Assembly: GCF_900544955.1 (NCBI RefSeq)
Contig: NZ_UQXD01000007.1
Span: 7,412 to 71,411, forward strand
Length of the DNA: 64,000 nucleotides
Direction: 5' to 3'
Source of the DNA: an uncultured Oscillibacter sp.
GTDB taxonomy: Bacteria; Bacillota; Clostridia; Oscillospirales; Oscillospiraceae
The notes beneath the pieces were generated by a model that saw nothing but the letters and a program-made list of their open reading frames with translations, did not search any database and was not told where the DNA came from. This document shows, in pieces, positions 22,549-30,961 of this stretch (position 1 is the stretch's first letter; each line of letters opens with the position of its first letter). A program made the translations under genes and the position numbers.

Positions 22549-23895
22549 CTATCCCGCCGTGACGCCAGCGGGGCCGTCATAGCGGATGCTTCCGCCGTCC
22601 GGGCTTTGAACCGTCGTCACCGCGATCTGCCCGTCCTCCATCAGGGCAAACCATACGCAGCCCCCCGCCGCCCCCACCATGCCGTCGTGGGGAATCAAAT
22701 CCGCCCGGTCCTCGGTGTACTGGTTTCTCGACATCTCCTCCAGCAGCCCGGGGGTGAACATCTGGCCGTATAGCGGCAGGAAGTCCTCCGCCGACGCCAC
22801 CGTCCACTCCTCCCCGTCCGCCGTAGTCACCAGCCGGGGCCAGACGATCATCTCTGCCGCGTCCAAGCGGCGGTCCTCCTCCACCGCCTGGCGGAACCGG
22901 CGGTAAAAGGCCTGGGCGGCGGGCTCCTCCATGGCGGTGGCCGCGTAAAACAGCTCCGCCGTCAGCCCCGCCTGGGCCTGGGAATCCCCGGTCATCTCCG
23001 GGGGCGTCACCGCTTGGAGCACGTCGAAGCGAATCCCGTCTGCCAGCGATTCCAAGTCCTCCATGGTAAGACCGCTGCTGGTCCCCGAGAGCACGTTCAC
23101 CGCCACAAGGCAAGCTGAAAAGTCCCCCAAAATCAGCGCCTTGCCGGGACCCAGGGCCAGCGTCACCGTCCCGCCGCCGGCCGTCTCATAGGCCTGCTCC
23201 CGGTATTCCCCCACGGCGCCGATGTGCAGCGTCACTTCATCGAAGGTGCCCTTCACTGACCGGCGGAGTTGATAGTCCACGGCGCCCAGGCCCGGCAGCA
23301 CCGCGCCGCCGTCGGTTTGGAAAGTCCCATCTTCGTAGAGGTAGGCCCAGAATTTTTGGTGGTTTTCCGCCAGAAACTCCCCGCCCACCCGGCGGCAGAG
23401 CTCGTCGTGGTCTACCATGTTCATCTCGGTATGGAGGTTCAAACCGTATTTTCCGGCGATGGCGCGCAGCGCTTCCAACATCTCTGGGGTGTAGACGCCG
23501 TAATATCCGGCGCTGAGTTCCCCCTCCAGTCCGGTGGGGCCGTTTCCGACGCTCTCCAAAATCTCTCCGTCCGCGTCGTACTTCGCCAAAAAGGCCTCCC
23601 ACTCCGCCAAGGCCTTTCCCTCGGGACTATCCCCATAGCCCTGAAGGCTGATGACATCGGCCGGCGCGGTTTCCTCCTCCGGCCCGGCGGGCAGCAGAAG
23701 CTCCCGCAGGCCAAACCATCCGGTGGCCGCCGCCACGGTGGTCACCGCCCCCAGCAGTACAAGTACCGCCGCCAGCGGCACCCACCTTTTTTTGCTCCTC
23801 CGCCTCCGCCCCATGGCCTCATATGCCTCCCAACCGATCTCCGCAGTGGAGTGGACCTGCGAAAAGGTCTCCTGATACAGCCGCCTATTCTCCAT
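22549..23895 (-). CDS. Single-pass membrane protein paired with an ECF sigma factor (putative anti-sigma/sensor)
   Basis: This 448-residue protein has a cytoplasmic N-terminus (~1-38, ending RRRRSKKRW), one transmembrane helix (~39-60, VPLAAVLVLLGAVTTVAAATG) and a ~385-residue extracytoplasmic domain of unknown fold. Its start overlaps the end of the ECF sigma gene by 11 bp. That layout is typical of sigma/anti-sigma pairs, in which the cytoplasmic tail holds the sigma factor and the outer domain senses a signal. No zinc anti-sigma HxxxCxxC motif is visible in the tail, so the mode of binding is unknown and the anti-sigma role is inferred from position. Confidence 0.75.
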   Translation of the reverse strand: MENRRLYQETFSQVHSTAEIGWEAYEAMGRRRRSKKRWVPLAAVLVLLGAVTTVAAATGWFGLRELLLPAGPEEETAPADVISLQGYGDSPEGKALAEWEAFLAKYDADGEILESVGNGPTGLEGELSAGYYGVYTPEMLEALRAIAGKYGLNLHTEMNMVDHDELCRRVGGEFLAENHQKFWAYLYEDGTFQTDGGAVLPGLGAVDYQLRRSVKGTFDEVTLHIGAVGEYREQAYETAGGGTVTLALGPGKALILGDFSACLVAVNVLSGTSSGLTMEDLESLADGIRFDVLQAVTPPEMTGDSQAQAGLTAELFYAATAMEEPAAQAFYRRFRQAVEEDRRLDAAEMIVWPRLVTTADGEEWTVASAEDFLPLYGQMFTPGLLEEMSRNQYTEDRADLIPHDGMVGAAGGCVWFALMEDGQIAVTTVQSPDGGSIRYDGPAGVTAG

Positions 23896-24373
23896 TCCGC
23901 CACACCTCCTCCGTCAGCCTTTGCCGCAGCCTGTCCCGGGCCCGGGACAGCCGGGTGGTCACCGCGGTCTCCTTCACCTCCAGCACCTGCGCGATCTCCC
24001 GGACCGACAGCTCCTCATAGTAAAAGAGGTTCAGTACCGTCCGGTACTTCTCCGGCAGTTCCATCACCGCCCGGTACAGCTCCGCCTGGGAGTCCTCCTG
24101 AAACACCGGCGTCTCCGGCACCTCCTCCAGAGACACCCGCCGCCGGCGCCAGGCACTTTTCAAGGCATCCTTGCAGACGTTCACCGTCACCCGCATCAAC
24201 CAGCGGCGGAGATGCTCCTCTCCCGCGAAGGGGTCCTGCCGGGTGTACAGGCGCAAAAACACCTCCTGCACCGCGTCCTCCGCGTCGGGCCGGTTGGCAA
24301 AGTAGTGCAGGGCGATGCGGTACACCATATCTTGATAGACTGCCGCCGCTTGGTTAAATTCCGTTCGTTCCAT
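23885..24373 (-). CDS. ECF-type RNA polymerase sigma factor
   Basis: This 162-residue sigma-70 family protein contains only regions 2 and 4. Region 2 reads YQDMVYRIALHYFANRPDAEDAVQEVFLRLY and region 4 PEKYRTVLNLFYYEELSVREIAQVLEVKETAVTTRLSRARDRL. It should direct RNA polymerase to a small regulon, probably including its own operon. The downstream overlapping membrane protein is its likely partner. A sigma-A-like promoter lies 36 bp upstream. Confidence 0.93.
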   Translation of the reverse strand: MERTEFNQAAAVYQDMVYRIALHYFANRPDAEDAVQEVFLRLYTRQDPFAGEEHLRRWLMRVTVNVCKDALKSAWRRRRVSLEEVPETPVFQEDSQAELYRAVMELPEKYRTVLNLFYYEELSVREIAQVLEVKETAVTTRLSRARDRLRQRLTEEVWRNGE

Positions 24374-24408
24374 GGCCTTCCCCTGTTTTCTTCAACATCC
24401 TGGTACTT

Positions 24409-24438
24409 ATCATACGACCCGGCGGGGCCGTTTGTCAC
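24409..24438 (-). promoter_or_regulatory. Promoter of the ECF sigma operon
   Basis: Minus strand GTGACA (24438-24433), 18-bp spacer, TATGAT (24414-24409). Confidence 0.6.
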
Positions 24439-24445
24439 GGAATGC

Positions 24446-24487
24446 AAAAAAAAAGCCGTCCGAAGCAGCGCTCCGGACGGCTTTTTT
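24446..24487 (-). terminator. Terminator of the rpmH-jag operon
   Basis: Stem GCCGTCCG/CGGACGGC (24481-24474 with 24462-24455 on the minus strand), extended by A/T pairs, followed by nine Ts. It ends the origin-proximal operon. Confidence 0.9.
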
Positions 24488-25323
24488 CACTTTTTGTCCC
24501 GGTCGTAGGCCACAATGACCCGCCGGTTGGGGTCGGTGCCGGTGGAATAGGTGGTGACGCCGGGCACATCCTGGAGGGCGGTGTGAATCACATGCCGCTC
24601 GTAGGCGTTCATGGGCTCCAGGGTGACGCTGCGGCGGTACTTGACCACCTTCCCCGCCACCTTCCGGGCCAGGCTCTGCAAGCTCTGCTCCCGCTTCTCC
24701 CGGTATCCCTCCGCGTCCAGCTGGACCCGGACCCGGCCGCCGGTGCGATTCACGGCATAGCTGGTCAGCTGCTGGATGGCGTCCAGGGTCTCGCCCCGGC
24801 GGCCGATAAGGCCGCCCAGTCCCTGGCCCACCAGCAGCACCCGGTAGCGGCCCTTCTCCGGCAGATACACCCGGATCTCGGCGCTGCTCTCCATCTGGGC
24901 CAGCAGCCCGGTGAGGAAGGCCTTAATGGCCTGGGCCTTTTCGTCGTCCACTTCCTCCTCCGTCTCCAGTGCAGGGGCGGGGGCGGACGGGCGGGCGGCG
25001 GGGGCCTTTGCCGGCGCCGCCTGCTTGGCGGCGGGCTTCTCCGCAGGCACTTCCGCGGGGCGCTCCGCCGGCTGTTCAACCGCTTTTTCCCGGACGGTCT
25101 CCACGCTGGCCGCGGAGGGCGCCTCCTGGGGAGCGGCGGGCTCCTCGTCGGGGCCATAGCTCACCCGCACCTTGGCGGGACAGCTGCCAAGACCCAGGAA
25201 ACCGGACTTGGCGCGTTCCAGAATCTCAACGGACACATCATCCCGGTCGAGGCCAAGCTGCGCCAGCGCCTTGCTGATGGCCTCTTCCTCATTCTTGCCC
25301 GTTACATCGATAAACTCTCTCAT
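24487..25323 (-). CDS. jag: RNA-binding protein Jag (KhpB/EloR)
   Basis: This 278-residue cytosolic RNA-binding protein acts with KhpA in cell elongation and division control. Domains in order: Jag-N (1-56, MREFIDVTGKNEEEAISKAL...GFLGLG), an Ala/Pro/Glu-rich linker (~57-125), a KH domain with the GxxG loop IGRRGETLDAIQQL (~150-190), and an R3H domain with RHVIHTAL (~205-270). It lies 13 bp after yidC in the conserved rpmH-rnpA-yidD-yidC-jag operon. In Bacillus mnmE follows; here a terminator ends the operon. Confidence 0.95.
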   Translation of the reverse strand: MREFIDVTGKNEEEAISKALAQLGLDRDDVSVEILERAKSGFLGLGSCPAKVRVSYGPDEEPAAPQEAPSAASVETVREKAVEQPAERPAEVPAEKPAAKQAAPAKAPAARPSAPAPALETEEEVDDEKAQAIKAFLTGLLAQMESSAEIRVYLPEKGRYRVLLVGQGLGGLIGRRGETLDAIQQLTSYAVNRTGGRVRVQLDAEGYREKREQSLQSLARKVAGKVVKYRRSVTLEPMNAYERHVIHTALQDVPGVTTYSTGTDPNRRVIVAYDRDKK

Positions 25324-25336
25324 AACGGTTCCTCAC

Positions 25337-26509
25337 TCAATCTTCGCTCTCGTAGCGTTCTTCCCGGTAAGCGCGGCCTCTGGCATAGGGGCGGTCGCCG
25401 ATACGGCCCGCCTCCGTGGTGCTGCTCCCGGCCTTCTTCGCCTTCAGGGCCTTGGCCTCCTGGGCGGCCTTCCGCTTCTCCTTCAGGCTCTGCTTCTGTT
25501 CCGCCTGCTGTTTGCGCTGCTCCTGGAGGGCTTTGGCCTCCTCCATCCGGCGCTGCCGGTCCGACTGGCGGGCCTCATAGCGGGCGGCTTCCTCTTCCTC
25601 CAGCTTTTTGTTGAAAAACTTCCCCAGAATCACTTCCTGAATCACGGAGAAGCCGCTCTGGGCAATCCAGTAAATGCCCAGGGCCGCCGGCATGATAAAG
25701 GCGATATACACGGAGAACAGGGGCATCATGTACATCATGCTCTTGGTGGAGCGGGCGGCGGGGCCCTCCTGCTGGGGCTGCTGCTTCATGGTGATGCGGG
25801 AGAGCAGGAACTGGGAGCCGCCGGCCAGAATGGGGATCAGCAACAAACCGATACAGGCCCAGCCCAGGGTAAAGTTTGTAAAACCGGTGCTGGGATTGGC
25901 GGTCAGGTCCAGGCCCAGGAAGTTGTAGTTCATGTTGATCCAGCCATCCACGCTGGCGCCGTAGTCCGGCAGCTGGGAGGTGATCTCCTTCACCAGGTTG
26001 ATCTGGCCGTAGGGCAGCAGCTGGGGCAGGCCGTTTTTGCCCAGCTCCATGGCGCCGTCCTCCGCCACCCGGACGATGTTGGCAACCGACGCGCCGGTGC
26101 CCGCCAGATGGTTGATGATGCTGTACATCACATCCTCCGACAGCATCATGAAGTGGGTGACGGGCTGGCGGATGATGGAGTACAGGGCGATCAGGATGGG
26201 CAGGGGCAGGAAGCTCCACAGGCAGCCGCCCATGGGGCTGACGCCCTCCTCGGCATAGAGCTTTTGCATCTCCTCGCCCATCTTCGCCTGGTTGTTGGCG
26301 TACTTCTTCTGAATCTCCTGCATCCGGCCGGACATCCGGCTCATGCGCATCATGCTCTTCTTGGACTTCATCTGGAAGGGCAGCATGATGAGCTTGATCA
26401 CCAGCGTAAAGAGAATGATGGCCACGCCGTAAGACCCGGTCAGCTCATAGAAAAACCGGACCAGCCAGGCGAACGGGATACAAATATAGTATCCGATGGT
26501 TGAAAACAT
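25337..26509 (-). CDS. yidC: Membrane protein insertase YidC/OxaA
   Basis: This 390-residue Oxa1-family insertase places proteins in the membrane alone or with SecYEG. It has the gram-positive layout with five helices. The first cytoplasmic loop carries MKSKKSMMRMSRMSGRMQEIQKKY, with GVSPMGGCLWSFLPLPILIALY after it. The last helices include YMMPLFSVYIAFIMPAALGIYW, and a charged Lys/Arg/Glu-rich tail (~300-390) may contact ribosomes. No lipobox Cys is seen at the N-terminus. GGAGGAA lies about 7 bp before ATG 26509, so the upstream in-frame TTG at 26524 is rejected. Confidence 0.95.
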   Translation of the reverse strand: MFSTIGYYICIPFAWLVRFFYELTGSYGVAIILFTLVIKLIMLPFQMKSKKSMMRMSRMSGRMQEIQKKYANNQAKMGEEMQKLYAEEGVSPMGGCLWSFLPLPILIALYSIIRQPVTHFMMLSEDVMYSIINHLAGTGASVANIVRVAEDGAMELGKNGLPQLLPYGQINLVKEITSQLPDYGASVDGWINMNYNFLGLDLTANPSTGFTNFTLGWACIGLLLIPILAGGSQFLLSRITMKQQPQQEGPAARSTKSMMYMMPLFSVYIAFIMPAALGIYWIAQSGFSVIQEVILGKFFNKKLEEEEAARYEARQSDRQRRMEEAKALQEQRKQQAEQKQSLKEKRKAAQEAKALKAKKAGSSTTEAGRIGDRPYARGRAYREERYESED

Positions 26510-26569
26510 ACTTGCTTCCTCCAAATTGTAGTAAACCGGGGACTGGGGGGAACGGCTTCCCCCGGGGGC

Positions 26570-26779
26570 TCAGGGCACGGGGTCGTATCCGCCCTTGTGA
26601 AACGGATTGCAGCGCAGGATCCGCCGGAACGCCAGATAGCCGCCCTTCAGGGCGCCGTACTTCTCAATGGCCTCCAGCGCGTATTGGGAGCAGGTGGGCG
26701 TGTAGTTGCAGCAGGGCTGGCGGTAGGGGGAGACGGCCTTGCGGTAAAACCGCACCAGAGCCAGCAACACCCGCTTCAT
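26570..26779 (-). CDS. yidD: Membrane protein insertion efficiency factor YidD
   Basis: A 69-residue protein with the full YidD signature: RFYRKAVSPY, CCNYTPTCSQYALEAIEKYG, GYLAFRRILRCNPFHKGGYDPVP. It helps YidC-dependent insertion at the membrane surface. The start at 26779 overlaps the rnpA stop (ATGA), so the two are translationally coupled. Confidence 0.95.
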   Translation of the reverse strand: MKRVLLALVRFYRKAVSPYRQPCCNYTPTCSQYALEAIEKYGALKGGYLAFRRILRCNPFHKGGYDPVP

Positions 26780-27120
26780 GGCGCCGCCTCCAGCAAGTCC
26801 AGCTTCCGGCACAGCCGCAAAAAGGTGTCGTTCAGCTCCCTCCAGGAGACCGTCGCGGTTTTGCTCCTGGCCACCAGGATGATGTCGTACCCCTGGCGGA
26901 GCCTGTAGCCGTTGAGCCGGTAGACCTCCCGCAGCCGCCGCCGGGCGCGGTTGCGCACCACGGCATGACCCAGCTTGACGGAGGCCGTCAGCCCCAGGCG
27001 GTTACGGCCCAGCCGGTTTTTCCGGCAGTACACCACCATACCCCCGCCCACGGCGGAGGCGCCCTTTTGATACAGCCGGCGAAACTCATGATTCTCTTTC
27101 AGTGTCACCGCTCGCTTCAT
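26776..27120 (-). CDS. rnpA: Ribonuclease P protein component
   Basis: This 114-residue basic protein is the cofactor of RNase P RNA for 5' maturation of tRNAs. It has the RNR motif AVVRNRARRRLREVYRLN and an N-terminal LKENHEFRRLYQKG. Standard position between rpmH and yidD. The catalytic RNA gene (rnpB) was not found in this window. Confidence 0.97.
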   Translation of the reverse strand: MKRAVTLKENHEFRRLYQKGASAVGGGMVVYCRKNRLGRNRLGLTASVKLGHAVVRNRARRRLREVYRLNGYRLRQGYDIILVARSKTATVSWRELNDTFLRLCRKLDLLEAAP

Positions 27121-27171
27121 CTGCTCACCCTATCCTCTGCCTGCACATGCTTGTCCGCGGGAAACTCTTTT

Positions 27172-27206
27172 AGGGACGGAGGAATCCAAGAATTCCCGCC
27201 GTCCCT
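27172..27206 (-). other. Hairpin between rpmH and rnpA
   Basis: AGGGACGG/CCGTCCCT arms (27206-27199 with 27179-27172 on the minus strand) enclose a partly paired 19-nt region. It is followed by AAAAGAG rather than T residues, so it is more likely an mRNA-stability or processing element that separates rpmH from rnpA levels than a terminator. Confidence 0.45.
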
Positions 27207-27247
27207 GAAGACGTCTGTTCAAGTGTCTCCCGCGCGTTCCGTTTCGC

Positions 27248-27388
27248 TTAGTAGGACAGACTGGCGCGGCCCTTGGCGCGGCGACGGGCCAGGACCTTGC
27301 GGCCGTTGGCGGTAGCCATTCTCTTGCGGAAACCGTGGACCTTCTGGCCATGCAGCTTCTTGGGCTGATAGGTACGTTTCGTTGCCAT
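27248..27388 (-). CDS. rpmH: 50S ribosomal protein L34
   Basis: A 46-residue basic protein, MATKRTYQPKKLHG with RKRMATANGRKVLARRRAKGR. L34 is the first gene of the operon left of the origin in nearly all bacteria. GGAGGTG precedes the ATG at the proper distance. Confidence 0.98.
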   Translation of the reverse strand: MATKRTYQPKKLHGQKVHGFRKRMATANGRKVLARRRAKGRASLSY

Positions 27389-27501
27389 GTTGAGACACCT
27401 CCTGTCAGAATTCCGGCCGCCTTGCGGCGGCGCTTACTCGACACCCCTCCTGACGGACGGGCGCAGTAACCTTACTCTAGACGCCTTGCGACGCATGGAA
27501 T

Positions 27502-27530
27502 AGTATACAGACTTTTTCAAAAGGTGTCAA
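27502..27530 (-). promoter_or_regulatory. rpmH operon promoter
   Basis: Minus strand TTGACA (27530-27525), 17-bp spacer, TATACT (27507-27502). A near-consensus promoter for rpmH-rnpA-yidD-yidC-jag. Confidence 0.88.
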
Positions 27531-27676
27531 GAATAACTTGAAATTTCCGCAAACTTGCGGTTTTTCCCGCCCTTTCGGCACATTTTCTCTAAATCTGGTG
27601 GAATGACCCAAAAACTTACGCAAGATCTAGTCTCTTTTCCGCCAAATTTTTTCAACGCTTATTATTAGAATATGTA
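27531..27676. other. AT-rich spacer between divergent rpmH and dnaA promoters
   Basis: No gene is seen here. The stretch is clearly richer in A/T than its surroundings and includes CCGCAAACTTGCGG (27547-27560), a short palindrome, and a related ACTTACGCAAG at 27615-27625. I find no good DnaA box. It may be part of the origin (incA/incB-like position in Bacillus), but nothing here proves it. Confidence 0.4.
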
Positions 27677-27705
27677 TTGCCACCCTCTCTCTTTTTTGCT
27701 ATAAT
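27677..27705 (+). promoter_or_regulatory. dnaA promoter
   Basis: TTGCCA (27677-27682), 17-bp spacer, TATAAT (27700-27705). Start near 27712, about 42 bp before the TTG start codon. Confidence 0.85.
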
Positions 27706-27753
27706 ATTTCTGTCTTATTTTGTCCATTTTCAACTAGAGAGAGGTGTTTCCCT

Positions 27754-29076
27754 TTGAATTCCGTCGCTGACGTGTGGGACAACGTCTTGTCCCAGCTGCA
27801 ACGTGAGCTCTCGGAAACCACCATCGCCACCTGGTTCGACGAACTGCGGGCGGTGGATATCCGAGGCAATACATTCATCCTCCACTGCGCCAACGATTTT
27901 AAGCGGGGCTATATCGAATCCCTGTTCCTGAAAAACATCAAGGCCGCCCTGCACGACATCTTCTCCACCGATTTCGAGGTCTCCATTCTGGACGACGCGG
28001 GCCTTGCCGCCGTAAACGGAGGGGAGGCAAAAAAGGCAAGTGACCGCTTTACCTCCGACGAGTTCACCTTCGAGACCTTCGTGGTGGGCCCCTCCAACAA
28101 GCTGGCCTACGCCGCCTCCATCGCCGTGGCGGAGCACCCGGCCCAGAACTACAACCCCCTACTGATCTATGGGGACTCGGGCCTCGGCAAAACCCATCTC
28201 ATCTACGCCATCGCCAACGTCATCCGCCGGAACGACCCCAAGGCCAAAATCGCCTACGTGAAGGGGGACGACCTCACCAACGAGCTGGTGACCGCCATCC
28301 AGGCCGGCCCCAACAAAACCGCTGAGATGCGGGAGAAATACCGCCAGGCGGACCTGCTCCTGGTGGATGACGTCCAGTTCATCGCCGGCAAAAAGCAGAC
28401 CCAGGAGGAGTTTTTTCACACCTTCAACAACCTCTACGAGTCCGGCCGCCAGATCGTGCTGACCTCTGACCGCCCCCCCTCCGAGATGACCCAGCTGGAG
28501 GACCGGCTCCGCACCCGGTTTGAGTGGGGCCTCCTGGTGGACGTGGCGCCGCCGGATTTTGAAACCCGCATGGCCATCATTAAAAACAAGGCCGCGCTGC
28601 TGGGGCTGGATCTGCCGGACAAGATCACCGTCTACATCGCCCAGAACGTCACCTCCAACGTCCGCCAGCTGGAGGGGACCATCAACAAAATTATGGCCTT
28701 CAAGGACCTCTTGGGCAACGACACCGACGAGGAGACCGTCTCCCGGGCCATTCAGGACATGCTGCGGCGGAACAACGAGTACATCCCCACCCCGGAGGCC
28801 ATTCTGGACTACATCAGCAAGTACTACAATGTGGAGGAGTCCGTCATTCGGGGCCAACAGCGCATCCGGGACGCGGTGCAGGCCCGGCAGATCGCCATTT
28901 ACCTCATCCGCAGCATGACGAACCTCTCCCTGGACGACATCGGCAAGGAGTTCGACAACCGGGACCACTCCACGGTTCTCTACTCCATCCAGCAGGTGGA
29001 GAAGAAGATGAAAAAGGACGCCTCCTTTGCGGAGATGGTGAAGGAGATCAAGACCAACATCAACGCCAAACGCTGA
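27754..29076 (+). CDS. dnaA: Chromosomal replication initiator DnaA
   Basis: This 440-residue AAA+ initiator binds DnaA boxes and opens the origin. Domain I (~1-80) interacts with helicase partners, domain II is short, and domain III has Walker A GDSGLGKTH (~140-148) and Walker B LLLVDDVQF. The domain IV signature is DNRDHSTVLYSIQQVEKKM near the C-terminus. The start is TTG 27754: GAGAGGTG lies 8 bp upstream and no ATG gives a family-like N-terminus. The start codon choice may limit DnaA levels. Confidence 0.97.
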   Translation: MNSVADVWDNVLSQLQRELSETTIATWFDELRAVDIRGNTFILHCANDFKRGYIESLFLKNIKAALHDIFSTDFEVSILDDAGLAAVNGGEAKKASDRFTSDEFTFETFVVGPSNKLAYAASIAVAEHPAQNYNPLLIYGDSGLGKTHLIYAIANVIRRNDPKAKIAYVKGDDLTNELVTAIQAGPNKTAEMREKYRQADLLLVDDVQFIAGKKQTQEEFFHTFNNLYESGRQIVLTSDRPPSEMTQLEDRLRTRFEWGLLVDVAPPDFETRMAIIKNKAALLGLDLPDKITVYIAQNVTSNVRQLEGTINKIMAFKDLLGNDTDEETVSRAIQDMLRRNNEYIPTPEAILDYISKYYNVEESVIRGQQRIRDAVQARQIAIYLIRSMTNLSLDDIGKEFDNRDHSTVLYSIQQVEKKMKKDASFAEMVKEIKTNINAKR

Positions 29077-29083
29077 CCCCAAT

Positions 29084-29290
29084 CTCTCCACAACCGCCGT
29101 GGAAAAGGAAAACTTCCCTGTGGAAAACCGCCCCCGTTCTCCCTGCCGTGGAAAACCCTGCCGATTCCTCCACATCCCCGGTGGAGGCGCAAAATATTGT
29201 CCCATCAGACATTTTCCGGCTTTTCCACAGTTTTTCCTTCTATGACTGCTTTTTCTAAATCCTAGTTCTTTTTTTCTGTTATAACAGACA
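29084..29290. other. oriC candidate: DnaA-box cluster and AT-rich stretch between dnaA and dnaN
   Basis: The 248-bp gap holds six matches to TTATCCACA with one or two mismatches. They are CTCTCCACA (29084-29092, plus), CGTGGAAAA (29098-29106, minus), TGTGGAAAA (29119-29127, minus, 8/9), CGTGGAAAA (29147-29155, minus), TCCTCCACA (29166-29174, plus) and TTTTCCACA (29221-29229, plus, 8/9). An A/T-rich region (29230-29290) follows and could be the unwinding element. No perfect box is present, so boundaries are approximate. Confidence 0.75.
29277..29285 (+). promoter_or_regulatory. dnaN promoter, extended -10
   Basis: TGTTATAAC fits an extended -10; no convincing -35 is seen. Start near 29292, about 33 bp before dnaN. 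Confidence 0.55.
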
Positions 29291-29324
29291 TAACCACCCT
29301 TATATAGAGAGGAAGCCTGCGCTT

Positions 29325-30440
29325 ATGATGAAATTCTCCTGTGAAAAGGTCCTGCTGCAAAACGCCATCGCCGTGACCAGCCGGGCCGTGGCCCAAAAGA
29401 GCTCCATCCCCGCCCTGGAGGGCCTGCTGCTCCATGTGGACGAACAGCTCACCGTCTCCGGCTACAACATGCAGACCGGCATCCGCACCAAGCTGTCCGC
29501 CGACGTGGTCTCCGGCGGGGATATCGTGCTCAATGCCCGGCTCTTCGGCGATATTATTCGCCGGATGCCGGACGATGTGGTGACCTTTACCGCCGACGAC
29601 AAGCAGATGGTTCACCTCTGCTGCGGCGACGCGGACTTTGACATCCTGGGGCTGTCCGCCGCGGACTACCCGGATCTGCCGGAGGTGGAGGACGAGTACT
29701 CCGTCTCCATTCAGCAGAAGACCCTCCGCTCCATGATCGAGGAGGTGGCGTTTGCCGTCTCCACCAACGAGAGCCGCCCGGTTCACACCGGCGCCCTGTT
29801 TGAAATCAGCGACAAGGGCCTCGCCATGGTGGCGGTGGACGGGTTCCGCCTGGCGGTCCGGCGGGAGCCTCTGGAAAAAATTGACGGCGGCGCCTTCTCC
29901 TTTGTGGCCCCCGGCGCGGCGCTCAACGAGGTCAAGAGCATCTGCGGCGACACCGAGGACCTGGCCGCCGTGACCCTGGGCAAGCGGCATATTCTCTTTG
30001 AGGTGGGGGACACGGAGCTGATCTGCCGCCGCCTGGAGGGGGAGTTTTTGGACTATAAGAACGCCATCCCCCGGAAAAACCCCATTTCCGTCCTGGCGGA
30101 AACGAAGGCCCTCATTGAGAGCATCGACCGGGTGTCCGTGGTGATCTCCGACAAGCTGAAAAGCCCCGTCCGGTGCCTGTTCGACCACGACAAGGTACTC
30201 CTGTCCGCTAAAACCGGCAACGGCGAGGCAAAGGACGTGTGCCGCCTCTCCGGAGACGGCGGCGGCTTGGAAATCGGCTTCAACAACCGGTATTTGATGG
30301 AGGCCCTGCGGTATGCCCCTGCCGATACCGTCCGCATCGAGCTGAACACCGGCGTCTCCCCTGCCATCATCGTGCCGGTGGACGGGGAGGAGAATTTCCT
30401 CTATATGGTGCTGCCGGTCCGGCTGAAATCCGCGGAATAA
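29325..30440 (+). CDS. dnaN: DNA polymerase III beta subunit (sliding clamp)
   Basis: A 371-residue clamp with three similar domains that rings DNA and tethers polymerase III and repair enzymes. It begins MKFSCEKVLLQNAIAVTSRAVA, has SSIPALEGLLL, YPDLPEVEDEYS and the family ending IIVPVDGEENFLYMVLPVRL. Length is usual for the family. ATG 29325 is followed by a second ATG at 29328; either is possible. Confidence 0.97.
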   Translation: MMKFSCEKVLLQNAIAVTSRAVAQKSSIPALEGLLLHVDEQLTVSGYNMQTGIRTKLSADVVSGGDIVLNARLFGDIIRRMPDDVVTFTADDKQMVHLCCGDADFDILGLSAADYPDLPEVEDEYSVSIQQKTLRSMIEEVAFAVSTNESRPVHTGALFEISDKGLAMVAVDGFRLAVRREPLEKIDGGAFSFVAPGAALNEVKSICGDTEDLAAVTLGKRHILFEVGDTELICRRLEGEFLDYKNAIPRKNPISVLAETKALIESIDRVSVVISDKLKSPVRCLFDHDKVLLSAKTGNGEAKDVCRLSGDGGGLEIGFNNRYLMEALRYAPADTVRIELNTGVSPAIIVPVDGEENFLYMVLPVRLKSAE

Positions 30441-30449
30441 CCGGGATAT

Positions 30450-30725
30450 ATGAGAGGACCAATGGGAAAAAAGCCGCCGGGAAAACAGCGGGCGGCCATT
30501 GAAAAGGCCAGAATGTTTCTGGTTTTGGGGGCGGCGGGACTGATTATCTGTTGGATCTACGCGTCCTTTTTCTACGGCGGACGCAGCGGCGGATACTCGT
30601 GGATGAATTCGATTGCGGATATGACCAGCTTTGCCTGCCGGGAACCGGCGGGCGGCGCCATGGTGTTGGTCTCCTTGATCTTGTCCGTGATCGGCCTGGT
30701 GGAGCTGTACAAGAGCAGAAAATAG
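30450..30725 (+). CDS. Small two-helix membrane protein, unknown function
   Basis: A 91-residue protein with a basic N-terminus and two transmembrane helices (~22-42, MFLVLGAAGLIICWIYASFF, and ~70-87, AMVLVSLILSVIGLVELY), placed between dnaN and yaaA. This slot is empty in Bacillus. ATG 30462 is an alternative start, but AGAGGA would then be very close. I do not recognise the family. Co-directional with the replication genes and probably in the same transcript. Confidence 0.7.
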   Translation: MRGPMGKKPPGKQRAAIEKARMFLVLGAAGLIICWIYASFFYGGRSGGYSWMNSIADMTSFACREPAGGAMVLVSLILSVIGLVELYKSRK

Positions 30726-30745
30726 CCCATTCATAAAGGAGCGTT

Positions 30746-30961
30746 ATGAAGACAGTTGTAATTCAGACGGAGTTTATCAAGCTCCAGGACCTGTTGAAAT
30801 TTGCCAATCTGGTGGCCTCCGGCGGGGAGGCCAAGGACCGCATTCAGGCCGGGGAGGTCACCGTGGGCGGTGAGGTGTGCACCATGCGGGGCAAAAAAAT
30901 CCGTCCCGGCGACGATGTGGGGTTCCAGGGACAGCACTACACGGTCTCCTATGCGGATTGA
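30746..30961 (+). CDS. yaaA: S4-domain RNA-binding protein YaaA
   Basis: A 71-residue S4-like domain (FIKLQDLLKFANLVASGGEAKDRIQ...VTVGGEVCTMRGKKIRPGD). It is the conserved small gene between dnaN and recF; in Bacillus it is linked to ribosome assembly. AAAGGAG precedes the ATG. The end overlaps recF by 11 bp. Confidence 0.92.
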   Translation: MKTVVIQTEFIKLQDLLKFANLVASGGEAKDRIQAGEVTVGGEVCTMRGKKIRPGDDVGFQGQHYTVSYAD

